Shown one piece after another: positions 41,552 through 49,547 of a stretch of DNA of 64,000 bases. The translations under genes were made by a program, and so were the position numbers. The notes below the pieces were generated by a model. That model was given only the letters and a program-made list of their open reading frames with translations. It searched no databases and had not been told where the DNA came from. Source of the DNA: JAAXGX01 sp965203565 (lineage in GTDB: Bacteria > Acidobacteriota > Vicinamibacteria > Vicinamibacterales > UBA8438); contig OZ241896.1 of NCBI GenBank assembly GCA_965203565.1, forward strand, positions 2,604,001 through 2,668,000, in the 5' to 3' direction. Every line of letters begins with the position of its first letter. Position 1 is the first letter of the stretch.

Positions 41552-42232
41552 TCAGCGCAGCAGGAAGTCGGCTTCGGTCACGGCTCCCGCAGCCGCCGTG
41601 ACCTGCTGCGTCTCGCCCTCGTACCGCTCGTGCCAGACGGCGAGGTCGTACGTGCCGGGCGGCACGCCGGCGATCTCGAAACGGCCGTCCGCGCCCGTCA
41701 CCGCCGCCACGTCGTCGGTGACGTAGATCCAGCCGCGCATCCAGCCGTGCGAGTCGCACTCGATCCGGACCACGCCCGGCCGCCGCAACGGGCGCGTGAC
41801 GTTCAGTCCGGGAAACGGGAGGGCGATGTTGAACATCGTGCGCTGCCGGTCGTCGTAGGCGTGCGTGGAGTGCAGCGTCTCGTCCACGCTCGTGATGTCG
41901 AGCCGGCTCCGCGTCCTGGCCACCTGCACGCGCGGCACGAAGAAGCACCGCTCGTTGTTGAGCGTCGGCGCGGGCGGGTCGGCGCTCCACGGCAGTCCGG
42001 TGACGACGACGACCGCGTTGGCGACCCCCCCGGACGGGTCCACCAGCGTCGTCTGGTCTTCGATCTCGTCGCCGCAGACCGCCTGATCGGCGTCGACGGT
42101 CACCATCCGCTTCTCGGGGATCGCATCGACGGTGACGGTTCCGGTCAGCGTTCCCGTCTCCTGCCCGCCCGCCGCCGCCCCGAACAGCGCCAGGCACACC
42201 GCCGCCGCGGCCGCAAGTCCCGTTCGCCTCAT
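41552..42232 (-). CDS. exported protein with cupredoxin-like and carboxypeptidase-regulatory-like regions
   Basis: 226 residues with a signal peptide (about 1-23, ending AGGQ). It has an early beta domain (TGTVTVDAIPEK... with CGDE), then RIECDSHGWMRGWIYV, which looks like the Cys-His-Met copper-ligand loop of cupredoxins, followed by GRFEIAGVPPGTYDLAVWHE, a carboxypeptidase regulatory-like beta sandwich. It is probably periplasmic. The ATP-binding neighbour ettA is 36 bases downstream on the same strand but is unrelated in function. Confidence 0.8.
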   Translation of the reverse strand: MRRTGLAAAAAVCLALFGAAAGGQETGTLTGTVTVDAIPEKRMVTVDADQAVCGDEIEDQTTLVDPSGGVANAVVVVTGLPWSADPPAPTLNNERCFFVPRVQVARTRSRLDITSVDETLHSTHAYDDRQRTMFNIALPFPGLNVTRPLRRPGVVRIECDSHGWMRGWIYVTDDVAAVTGADGRFEIAGVPPGTYDLAVWHERYEGETQQVTAAAGAVTEADFLLR

Positions 42233-42367
42233 TCCCGGCGACTCCCCGCCGGTCGATCCGGCGTCCGCACGAGCGTCATTGTACTCATCTTCTCCGACCC
42301 GGCGGCCCGCGGCGGACGCCCCGCTGCATTTGCGAATGCATGAACGCCGAACGAAGGCAAAAACCCG

Positions 42368-44212
42368 CTACAGCGCTCCCTCGCGCCCGGCGGCCCGCGC
42401 CGGCATGGCCGGGACCGGCGGCTCGGGGGTGAAGTCCTCGCCCGGATTGATGAACCGGTTCCGTTCGAGGCGGTGCTGCGTGTCGTGAAGCTGCCGGTAC
42501 CGGCCGCCGGCCGCCAGCAGGTCGTCGTGGGCGCCGCGCTCGACGATCCGCCCGGCTTCAAGGACCAGGATCTGGTCGGCGGTCCGGATGGTCGACAGCC
42601 GGTGGGCGATGACGAACGCCGTGCGCCCGGCGCGGAGCGCCAGCAGGCCGTCCTGGATCATCGCCTCGCTCTCGCTGTCGAGGCTCGACGTCGCTTCGTC
42701 GAGGATCAGGATCCGCGGGTCGGCCAGGATGGCGCGCGCGATGGCGACCCGCTGGCGCTGGCCGCCCGACAGCTTCACGCCGCGCTCGCCGACCACGGTG
42801 TCGTACCGGTCCGGGAACCGCTCGATGAACTCGTCGCAGTGCGCGACGCGGGCGACCGCCCGGATCTCGTCCGGCGCGGCGTCCGGCTTCGAGAACCGGA
42901 TGTTGTCGGCGATCGTGCCGTCGAACAGGAAGTTCTCCTGCAGGACCACGCCGAGATGCGACCGGTAGTCGCGGAGACGGAGCGACTCCACGTCGCGGCC
43001 GTCCACCAGCACGCGCCCCGACGTCGGGCGGTTGAACGCCATCACCAGGCTGATCAGCGTGCTCTTGCCGGAGCCGCTCGATCCGACCAGCGCCGTCGTC
43101 GTGCCGGGCGGAGCGGTCAGCGACACGTCCTTCAACACCGGGACGCCGGCGTCGTATTCGAACCAGACCCGCTCCAGGCGAACCTCGCCGCCGACGGCGC
43201 GGACCGGCGCGCGCGCCCGGTCCTCCTCGTCCTCGGTCGGCGTGCTCCGGATCTCCCGGATCCGGTCGAGCCCGGCGAACGCTTCGGTGATCTGCGTGCC
43301 GATCGACGAGATCTGCACGACCGGCGCGATCAGCAGGCCGGTGAAGATGAGGTACTGGACCAGCGCCCCGGTGGTCCACGACCCGGCGATGAGCGCCTGC
43401 CCGCCGAGCACGATCATCAGCGCCCCGATCGCCCCCATCACCAGCGTGGCGACCGAGGAGACGGCCGACACGCCGGTCACCGACTTCGCCACGTTGCGGA
43501 ACAGCTTGTGCGCGCCCCGGGCGAAGACGATCTGCTCGCGCTTCTCCACGGTGTACGCCTTGACCACGCGGATGCCGCCCAGCGTCTCGGCCAGCCGGCC
43601 GGTGACGTCGGCGTTGATCCTGCCGCGCTCGCGGAATATCGGGCGGAGCCGGGAGAAGGTGAACGACATGCAGCCGCCGAAGGCGAGCAGGACGAAGAGG
43701 GTCAGGCCGGTCAACCGCCAGTTGAGGTAGAACAGCACGCCGAGCGCCGCCGCCCCGGTGACCAGGCTGCCGGAAAGCTGGACCAGCCCGGTGCCGACCA
43801 GGTTCCGGATCCCCTCGGCGTCGGTCATGATCCGCGAGATCAGGACGCCGGTCTGTGTGGCGTCGAAGGACCGGACCGGCAGGCGGGTGACGTGGACCAT
43901 CACCTGCTTGCGCATCTCGGTGATGGCGCGCTGGGCCGCGACGCCGAGCAGCTGCGACAGACCGAACGCCGTGGCGGCCTGCACCGCCGCGGCGCCGAGT
44001 CCGACGCCCGCGAGCAGGAGCAACTGGTCCTGGCGTCCGCCCGGGATCACGTCGTCGACGATGTAGCGCGACATGGCGGGCAGCACCAGGCCCGCGAGGC
44101 GGCTGACCAGCATGAGCGCCAATCCCAGGAGCAGGCGATTCCGGTAGCGCCACACCAGGGCGCGCGCCTCCCGCCACGCGTCGGCGGTCATCCGCTTCTT
44201 CGATTCGGCCAT
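42368..44212 (-). CDS. MsbA-like ABC transporter (fused membrane and ATPase domains)
   Basis: 614 residues: six-span exporter domain (about 15-320), then an ATPase with Walker A GSSGSGKST (about 381-389), Q-loop VVLQENFLFDGTI, signature LSGGQRQRVAIARA, Walker B ILILDEATSSLD and switch AHRLSTI. It works as a homodimer and exports a lipid, peptide or drug; the substrate cannot be told. A 44-base tail beyond the ATPase is proline-rich. It is the first gene on the minus strand here. Confidence 0.93.
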   Translation of the reverse strand: MAESKKRMTADAWREARALVWRYRNRLLLGLALMLVSRLAGLVLPAMSRYIVDDVIPGGRQDQLLLLAGVGLGAAAVQAATAFGLSQLLGVAAQRAITEMRKQVMVHVTRLPVRSFDATQTGVLISRIMTDAEGIRNLVGTGLVQLSGSLVTGAAALGVLFYLNWRLTGLTLFVLLAFGGCMSFTFSRLRPIFRERGRINADVTGRLAETLGGIRVVKAYTVEKREQIVFARGAHKLFRNVAKSVTGVSAVSSVATLVMGAIGALMIVLGGQALIAGSWTTGALVQYLIFTGLLIAPVVQISSIGTQITEAFAGLDRIREIRSTPTEDEEDRARAPVRAVGGEVRLERVWFEYDAGVPVLKDVSLTAPPGTTTALVGSSGSGKSTLISLVMAFNRPTSGRVLVDGRDVESLRLRDYRSHLGVVLQENFLFDGTIADNIRFSKPDAAPDEIRAVARVAHCDEFIERFPDRYDTVVGERGVKLSGGQRQRVAIARAILADPRILILDEATSSLDSESEAMIQDGLLALRAGRTAFVIAHRLSTIRTADQILVLEAGRIVERGAHDDLLAAGGRYRQLHDTQHRLERNRFINPGEDFTPEPPVPAMPARAAGREGAL

Positions 44213-44238
44213 CGTCCCGGTCCGGTTACAAGCTTACC

Positions 44239-44296
44239 AGCCCGTGCCGGGAACCCTGCGCCGCTCAAATGCAGCGGGGACTTTCCTGCGCGGCTG
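44239..44296 (+). repeat. 156-bp dispersed element, internally deleted copy F (about 58 bp)
   Basis: It keeps the left end (AGCCCGTGCCGGGAACCCTG) and the right end (AATGCAGCGGGGACTTTC, then GCGGCTG) joined with about 100 internal bases lost. It sits between the ABC exporter and dinB. Confidence 0.75.
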
Positions 44297-44351
44297 TTGC
44301 CCCGCCGCGCCGGGATCCGCCTCCGGCCGCCCGGCGTGGCACAATGTCGCC

Positions 44352-45461
44352 GTGGGACGGCGCGTCATCCACGTCGACATGGACGCCTTCTACGCGTCGG
44401 TCGAGCAGCGCGACGACCCGGCGCTGCGCGTCCGGCCGGTCGCGGTCGGCGGGCGTCCGGAGAGCCGGGGGGTGGTGGCCGCCGCCAGCTACGAGGCGCG
44501 CGCGTACGGCGTCCGGTCGGCGATGGCGATGGCGAAGGCGGTGCGCCTCTGCCCGGCGCTCGTCATCGTGCGGCCCGACTTCGCGAAGTACCGGGCGGTG
44601 TCCGCGCAGGTGCTCGCGCTGTTCCGCGCCGTGACGCCGCTGGTCGAACCGCTCTCGCTCGACGAGGCGTACCTGGACGTCACCGAGAACGCGTGGGGGG
44701 AGCCGTTCGCCACCCCGGTGGCGCGCCGGCTGAAGCGGCAGATCCGCGAGGAGACCGGCCTGACGGCGTCGGCCGGCGTCGCGCCGAACAAGTTCCTGGC
44801 CAAGGTGGCGTCGGCGCTGGAGAAGCCGGACGGCCTCACCGTCGTCCCGCCCGCCCGGGTCGAGTCGTTCCTGCGCGATCTGCCGGTCGAGGCGCTGTGG
44901 GGGGTCGGACCGGTGACGGCGCGGAAGCTGCGCGCGCACGGCGTCGCGAAGCTGGTCGACGTCCGGGAAGTGTCCGAGGCCGACCTGAGCCGGCTGGTCG
45001 GCCGGCAGGCGGCCTGGCTGCGGCGGCTCGCCTGCGGCGACGACGACCGGCCGGTGACGCCCGACCGGACCGCCAAGTCGAGCGGCGCCGAGCGGACGTG
45101 GGCCGAGGACCTGATCGACCTCGACCGGATCCGCGGCGAGACCGACCGGATGGCCCGGCAGGTCGGCGAGCGTCTGGCGGCGCGCGCGCGGGCGGCGCGC
45201 ACGGTGACGATCAAGGTGCGGTACTCCGACTTCACGACCGTCACGCGAAGCGTGACGCAGCACCCGGCGGCCCGGGACGCCGAGACGGTGTCGACCCGCG
45301 CCCTGGCGCTGCTCGACCGGACCGACGCCGGCGCGCGGCCGGTCCGCCTGCTCGGCGTCAGCGTACACAATTTCACGGCGGGGACCGACGCCGCAGCCGC
45401 CGAGCCGCCCCCCCGCGGCGGCCTGCTGCCGTGGGACGCGCCGGCCGACGCGCGGCGATGA
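44352..45461 (+). CDS. dinB: DNA polymerase IV
   Basis: 369 residues from a GTG. Y-family polymerase: HVDMDAFYASVEQRDDP (catalytic Asp and the steric-gate Tyr/Phe pair), AAASYEARAYGVRSAM, SLDEAYLDVT (second metal site), then the finger/thumb region with VAPNKFLAKVASALEKPDG and a little-finger domain. Translesion synthesis past damaged bases. The C-terminus lacks an obvious beta-clamp motif of the QLxLF type. Its stop overlaps the rsgA start (ATGA). Confidence 0.95.
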   Translation: MGRRVIHVDMDAFYASVEQRDDPALRVRPVAVGGRPESRGVVAAASYEARAYGVRSAMAMAKAVRLCPALVIVRPDFAKYRAVSAQVLALFRAVTPLVEPLSLDEAYLDVTENAWGEPFATPVARRLKRQIREETGLTASAGVAPNKFLAKVASALEKPDGLTVVPPARVESFLRDLPVEALWGVGPVTARKLRAHGVAKLVDVREVSEADLSRLVGRQAAWLRRLACGDDDRPVTPDRTAKSSGAERTWAEDLIDLDRIRGETDRMARQVGERLAARARAARTVTIKVRYSDFTTVTRSVTQHPAARDAETVSTRALALLDRTDAGARPVRLLGVSVHNFTAGTDAAAAEPPPRGGLLPWDAPADARR

Positions 45462-46498
45462 CGACGCCCCGGACCGACGGCCTCGCGCGGCTCGGCTGGG
45501 ACCGGGCGTTCGCCGCGGCGTTCGCCGCGGCGGCGGCGCCCGATCTGGCGCCCGCCCGAGTGGGCGTGGAGCACAACCACCTGTACCGCGTGCATACCGG
45601 CGACGCCGATCTGCTGGCGGAGGCGGCCGGCAGCCTGCGCCACGCCGCCGCCGGACCGGACGCGCTCCCGGCGGTCGGCGACTGGGTGGCGGTGCGGGTC
45701 GGCGCAGGCCGCCGCGCGACGATCCGCGCCATCCTCCCGCGTCGAAGCTGCTTCGCGCGGAAGGCGGCCGGCGACCCGACCGAGCGGCAGGTGGTGGCGG
45801 CCAACGTCGATACGGTGCTGCTCGTCTCCGGCCTCGACGACGACTTCAACCCGCGGCGGATCCAGCGCTACCTCGTCGCGGCGGCGGAGAGCGGCGCGTC
45901 GCCGGTGGTGGTGCTGCACAAGCGCGACCTGTGCGGCGCGGCGGACGACGCGGCGGCGGCGGTCCGCGCGATAGCCCCCGACGTCCCGCTGCACGCGACG
46001 AGCTGCCGGGAGCCGGGCGGTCTCGATCCGCTGGCGTCGTACCTGGCGGCCGGCCGGACCGTCGCCCTGCTCGGGTCGTCCGGCGTCGGGAAGTCGACCA
46101 TCGTCAACCGCCTGCTCGGCGAGGAGCGGCAGACGACGCGCGACGTCCGCCGCTGGCGGCGCCGCGGCCGCCACACCACGGTGCGCCGCGAGTTGCTGGT
46201 CCGCCGGGAGGGGGGCGTCATCATCGACACGCCCGGCATGCGGGAGCTCTGCGTCTGGGACACCGGCCGGGCGCTCGAGGAGACGTTCGACGAGATCGAC
46301 GCCCTGGCCGGCTCGTGCCGGTTCCGCGACTGCCGCCACCGCACCGAGCCGGGATGCGCCGTCCGGGACGCGGCGACGCTGGATCCGCGGATGGCGGAAC
46401 GGCTGAAGCAGTTCCACCGGCTGGAGGACGAGCGCGCCGCCCTCCGGGAGCGGAAAGACCGTCTGGAGCGGATCGCCGCACGGCGCGGGCGGCGATGA
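45458..46498 (+). CDS. rsgA: ribosome small-subunit biogenesis GTPase RsgA
   Basis: 346 residues. Circularly permuted GTPase after an OB-fold domain: G4, then G1 GSSGVGKST (about 206-214) and G3 DTPGMRE (about 258-264), then a zinc motif CRFRDCRHRTEPGC (about 288-301). RsgA checks 30S maturation. The G4 motif, normally NKxD, reads HKRD (VVLHKRDLC), so the first residue is changed. Overlaps dinB by 4 bases, a pairing without obvious functional link. Confidence 0.94.
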   Translation: MTTPRTDGLARLGWDRAFAAAFAAAAAPDLAPARVGVEHNHLYRVHTGDADLLAEAAGSLRHAAAGPDALPAVGDWVAVRVGAGRRATIRAILPRRSCFARKAAGDPTERQVVAANVDTVLLVSGLDDDFNPRRIQRYLVAAAESGASPVVVLHKRDLCGAADDAAAAVRAIAPDVPLHATSCREPGGLDPLASYLAAGRTVALLGSSGVGKSTIVNRLLGEERQTTRDVRRWRRRGRHTTVRRELLVRREGGVIIDTPGMRELCVWDTGRALEETFDEIDALAGSCRFRDCRHRTEPGCAVRDAATLDPRMAERLKQFHRLEDERAALRERKDRLERIAARRGRR

Positions 46499-46552
46499 AC
46501 AATCGCTCGCGGCTACGTTCGGCGCCGGCGTGGACCCCGCGGGGCGCCGTGC

Positions 46553-46592
46553 GAGGTGGTCCCCGTTGTTCGGACCACTCGAGGGCTTCATT
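46553..46592 (+). repeat. 40-bp dispersed repeat, copy 2 (pair with 29463-29502)
   Basis: Matches 29463-29502 with 3 differences. It lies 55 bases after rsgA and opens the mosaic region; the following 150 bases up to the antitoxin gene hold nothing I recognise. Confidence 0.85.
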
Positions 46593-46745
46593 GACCCGGA
46601 TTATTCTGCGCGCGTTGCAACTGTTCGAAGACGCGGTCAAGCACTCCGCTCTTCGACCAGCGATTCGTGCACATGGAGTCCCGGCGGACCGCAAGGAAGT
46701 GAGCGCATGCTTGCTGACCGCTGTCCTGAATGTCAGAATGCGGGT

Positions 46746-46982
46746 ATGCCGGTCCAGATCACCATTCGAGGAGTCCCCGAGAACGTGCGCGACGAGCTCG
46801 CGTCGCGCGCCGCGCTCAGACGACAGTCGATGCAGGAGTTCCTGCGGGGCGAGCTGGAGCGGATCGCCGCCCGGCCGTCCCGCGACGCCTGGCTGCAAGC
46901 GGTGCGCGACCGCAAGGCGGCGGCGGGGAGTCGCGTCGAGCCGGCCGCCATCCTGCGGGCGCGCGCCGCAGATCGGGCATGA
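46746..46982 (+). CDS. FitA/VapB-like antitoxin
   Basis: 78 residues. It starts PVQITIRGVPENVRDELASRAA, the ribbon-helix-helix start of FitA-type antitoxins, with RQSMQEFLRGELERIA as helix 2. The C-terminal part (residues 50-78) is the toxin-binding tail. Its stop overlaps the start of a frameshifted vapC (GACC/ATGA overlap at 46979), so only the antitoxin of this pair seems intact. Confidence 0.83.
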   Translation: MPVQITIRGVPENVRDELASRAALRRQSMQEFLRGELERIAARPSRDAWLQAVRDRKAAAGSRVEPAAILRARAADRA

Positions 46983-47178
46983 CCTCCGTCGTCGATGCGT
47001 CGGTGCTGGTGGCGGCGCTGGTCGACACCGGCAGCGACGGAGTGTGGGCGGAAGCCGCTCTTTCCGAACGCTCGCTGTCGGTCCCGACCTGCTGCCCGCC
47101 GAGGTGAGCAACGTCCTGCGCCGGCTGGAGCACGCCGGCCGCATCTCGACGCTCGAAGCGGCCAGCGCCCACCGGGAT
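46979..47178 (+). pseudogene. VapC-family PIN toxin, frameshifted and truncated
   Basis: The ATG at 46979 overlaps the antitoxin stop. MTSVVDASVLVAALVDTG is a proper PIN N-terminus (Asp6), but the frame ends at 47107. The continuation is in another frame: LLPAEVSNVLRRLEHAGRIS and EAASAHRD, the usual VapC second block. A frameshift near 47085 therefore split it. The rest of the toxin (the two C-terminal acidic residues) is missing because a different gene fragment begins at about 47177. Confidence 0.8.
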
Positions 47179-47240
47179 GCTGCCGGAGTTCCAGCGCGGC
47201 TACGTCTGGAAGAAGGATCAGGTGCGCGGCCTCGTGCGGT
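47177..47240 (+). pseudogene. DUF262 (GmrSD-like) fragment, about 20 codons
   Basis: MLPEFQRGYVWKKDQVRGLV is close to the conserved N-terminal block of DUF262 proteins, which include the GmrS nuclease subunit of the type IV restriction system GmrSD. Only this block is left, between the VapC remnant and the AlbA_2 remnant. Confidence 0.7.
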
Positions 47241-47268
47241 CGCCGCCTCCCTGGTCGACGAGTCGCTG

Positions 47269-47514
47269 ATGCGCCGCCTGATGGCGACCGGCGAGAACGA
47301 CCGGATTGAGTTCAAGTCGAGCCTGCGCTGGGATGTCAAGGAGCAGCGGGTCAACAAGCAACTCGAAAAGGTGGTCGTCAAGACGCTCGCCGGTTTTCTC
47401 AACGCCGAGGGCGGCACGCTGCTGATCGGCGTCGACGACGCCGGCGCCGTTATCGGGCTGGCGGGCGACTACGAGGCGCTCAGGAAGCGCGACCGCGACG
47501 GGTTCGAGCAGTAG
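47269..47514 (+). pseudogene. AlbA_2/Schlafen-like ATP-binding domain fragment
   Basis: 81 residues. RIEFKSSLRWD, LEKVVVKTLAGFLNAEGGTLL and IGVDDAGAVIGL form the AlbA_2 domain pattern found in many regulator or defence proteins. It stops at TAG 47512-47514 just after DGFEQ, where relatives continue with LQQ; that LQQVV phrase can still be read after the stop. So a stop mutation and loss of the C-terminal part have occurred. A start at 47269 is only formal. Confidence 0.75.
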
Positions 47515-47561
47515 CTGCAGCAGGTGGTGGGGCGGGACGGCGTGACTCCATCGTTGGCGCT

Positions 47562-47678
47562 GTGACCACTGAACGCCTCGAAGCGCTCATCGCCGGCGTT
47601 CGGCATTTCAAGCGGTTCCAGAATCAGGCGTTCGATCTTGCGGAGTCGGTGGTGCTCGCCGGACCGAACAACGCGAGG
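47562..47678 (+). pseudogene. AAA/OLD-type ATPase N-terminal fragment, cut inside Walker A
   Basis: About 38 residues from a GTG: ERLEALIAGVRHFKRFQNQ, then VVLAGPNNA. GPNNA is the first half of a Walker A (GPNNAGKT) and the sequence breaks there, running into an inverted piece of another gene. This is the part that the OLD gene at 28183-29406 lacks, though the two may not be from one gene. Confidence 0.75.
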
Positions 47679-47785
47679 TCGCCCGGACGCCGCGCCAGGC
47701 AGCGCACGCGTCGGCCGCCGCGTTCGAGGACGCCGAGCAGCCGCCCGCCGACGTAGCCCGTCGCCCCGGTCAGCAGGACCGTCAT
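47676..47785 (-). pseudogene. NAD-dependent epimerase/SDR N-terminal fragment
   Basis: Reading leftward from the ATG at 47785: MTVLLTGATGYVGGRLLGVL, then VRCLARRPGDL. This is a textbook Rossmann start (TGATGYVG) of the extended short-chain dehydrogenase family. It ends after about 36 residues at the junction with the ATPase fragment. Two 5' gene ends are therefore joined tail to tail near 47676. Confidence 0.8.
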
Positions 47786-48096
47786 CGGCGGCGGTCGATC
47801 AGCCACACCGCTTCGCGCGCGAGCGTCCGGGCGAAGCGCCCCCCCTCGCCGTGCAGCTTCCGCCATTCGTCCACGGTGTAGACGATCAGGTCGGCCGGGA
47901 CCGGCAGGGTGTGCGTCGGCCAGCCGGCGGAGCGCTCCGGGAACGGCGCCGGGCTGGCGCGCACCACGGCCACCAGATCGAGGTCGCTGCCGAACCCGGC
48001 CTCGCGCCGGGCGTAGGAGCCGAAGTAGCCGAGCGCCGCCAGCTCGGGCCGCCGCGCGGCCTCGACCTCCGACCAAGCGCGCAGCGCGTCGAGCAC
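47782..48096 (-). CDS. MNT-type nucleotidyltransferase (antitoxin of HEPN-MNT pair)
   Basis: 104 residues from a GTG at 48096. The minimal nucleotidyltransferase motif GSYARREAGFGSDLDLV gives G-S plus D-x-D (the metal-binding aspartates). In HEPN-MNT systems this enzyme neutralises the HEPN toxin, in some cases by AMP-ylating it. It follows the HEPN gene by 4 bases, and its 3' end overlaps the start of the epimerase fragment by 4 bases. Confidence 0.87.
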   Translation of the reverse strand: MLDALRAWSEVEAARRPELAALGYFGSYARREAGFGSDLDLVAVVRASPAPFPERSAGWPTHTLPVPADLIVYTVDEWRKLHGEGGRFARTLAREAVWLIDRRR

Positions 48097-48100
48097 GGCG

Positions 48101-48490
48101 TCAGTCGCCGGCCAGCGCTTGACGGACGAACGCGACGACGTCACGGGCAAAGTCGACTCCCTGGCGGCTCTGCAGCGGGCCGTAATGCTCGAACGGCGCG
48201 CCTTCCGGATGCCCGTTGGGATAGCGGGCCGGCACGTAGTATGCATCGAGCACCCGAGCCTGTTCGACGAGGCGCTCCGGCGCGGGGACGGGCGACTGGG
48301 CGAGGAGACGGGCGACGACGTGGCCCCACGCCTCCTGTCCCCGCGCGAGATGCAGCGCCTTCACCGCTTTCTCGGCCGCCTGATGCGCCGCGAAACAGGC
48401 CCAGTCGTGACGGCCTTCGCTGAGCGAGGAGTCCGCCTGCTCCAGATCGTGCTCCGCCTGGGCGAGCCAGTCGTTCCAGCGTTGCGCCAC
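48101..48490 (-). CDS. HEPN-domain protein (toxin of HEPN-MNT pair)
   Basis: 129 residues from a GTG. Helical protein with WACFAAHQAAEKAVKALHLARGQ (about 31-53), the HEPN family's commonest stretch, and an R-x4-H motif (RYPNGH, about 88-93), the RNase active-site signature of toxic HEPN proteins. DAYYVPARYPNG is also typical. It is paired with the MNT gene 4 bases downstream. Confidence 0.88.
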   Translation of the reverse strand: MAQRWNDWLAQAEHDLEQADSSLSEGRHDWACFAAHQAAEKAVKALHLARGQEAWGHVVARLLAQSPVPAPERLVEQARVLDAYYVPARYPNGHPEGAPFEHYGPLQSRQGVDFARDVVAFVRQALAGD

Positions 48491-48891
48491 CGAACCGCCT
48501 CTCCGGCTGATTCTATCGGGTCGCCGCCTGACGTTGCCCCGACGCGGACCGCCGCGATAACCTGCAACCGTAATGCCCCGCGCCGCCGGTCCGCCGCCCG
48601 CGCTGCGCCGGGCTTCCAGAGCCCCGGCCAGCCGCAGTCAGGTGATCACCACGGCGCGGCGCGCCACGGCTGCGCGCTGACCGCCGAGACCTCGTGCGAG
48701 ATGCGCAGCGACTACCTCGACCGCGCGCTGGTCGTCCCGGTGATCGGCGTTCCCGGCGCCGCCTTCTTCGATCCGGTGGCGTGAACGATCCGGACCGGGC
48801 GGCTGTCGGGCTGGATGACGCGCGCGGATGCCGGTATCTTGCGCAGGTGGATGCTCGCGGCGGCGCCGCCGGCGGTGCGGAGGAGACCGGT
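48491..48891. other. 400-base region without a confident gene
   Basis: A plus-strand frame ending at 48784 (SCEMRSDYLDRALVVPVIG) could be the tail of a lost gene, but I recognise no family. The last part holds the ribosome site (GGAGGAGA, about 48879-48886) for the next gene. Confidence 0.4.
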
Positions 48892-49491
48892 ATGGACAGG
48901 CGTGAAGCGCTCCGGCGGATGGTGATCGGTCCGGTCGGCGCGGCGTGCGGGCCGGCCTGGGTCGAGCGGCTGAGCGCGGCGGCGCTGGCGCGCCCGGCGC
49001 CGGGCCAGTCTCCCGCCGCCGGGGCCGCGGGCTGGACGCCGCGGGTCTTCACGCCGCACCAGGACGCCACGGTCGTCGAGCTGTCGGAACGGATCATCCC
49101 GCAGACCGAGACTGCGGGCGCGCGCGCCGCGCGGGTGAACGCGTTCATCGACACCGTGCTCGACGACGCGGAAGCCGAGGAGCGCGAGGCGTTCCTCCGC
49201 GGGCTGGACGGGATCGACCGCCGATCGCGCGCGGCGTTCGGCGTCGATTTCATCGACGCGCCGGTCCGGGAGCAGGAGGCGCTCCTGATGCGCCTCGCGG
49301 CGGCGGCCGACGCTCCGGCCGGCGCAACGCAGGAAGACCGGGAGGGCGCGGAGTTCTTCCAGGCGATCAAGCGGCTCACCGTCACCGGGTACTATACGTC
49401 CGAGGTCGGCATGCGCGAGGAGCTCGGCGACGACGGGACGCTCGCCTTCGACGGCAAGCCGGGTTGCGCGCATCCGGAGCACCGGGGCTGA
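48892..49491 (+). CDS. gluconate 2-dehydrogenase subunit 3-family protein
   Basis: 199 residues, ATG at 48892 with GGAGGAGA upstream. The start DRREALRRM followed by a hydrophobic run resembles a Tat-type signal. The mature part has FTPHQDATVVELSERIIPQT (typical of this family), NAFIDTVLDD and a C-terminal TVTGYYTSEVGM block. These small subunits help export and assemble the FAD-containing GMC dehydrogenase encoded next. The downstream partner starts 56 bases later. Confidence 0.88.
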   Translation: MDRREALRRMVIGPVGAACGPAWVERLSAAALARPAPGQSPAAGAAGWTPRVFTPHQDATVVELSERIIPQTETAGARAARVNAFIDTVLDDAEAEEREAFLRGLDGIDRRSRAAFGVDFIDAPVREQEALLMRLAAAADAPAGATQEDREGAEFFQAIKRLTVTGYYTSEVGMREELGDDGTLAFDGKPGCAHPEHRG

Positions 49492-49547
49492 CGCCGGGGG
49501 TCGCGGAGCACGAAAGCGCCGGGGCCGGGAGCACAGTCGAACGCGGC

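Noticed and set aside
48680..48784. Short plus-strand frame ending VIGVPGAAFFDPVA
   Set aside because: Could be the tail of a lost gene, but no family match I can defend.
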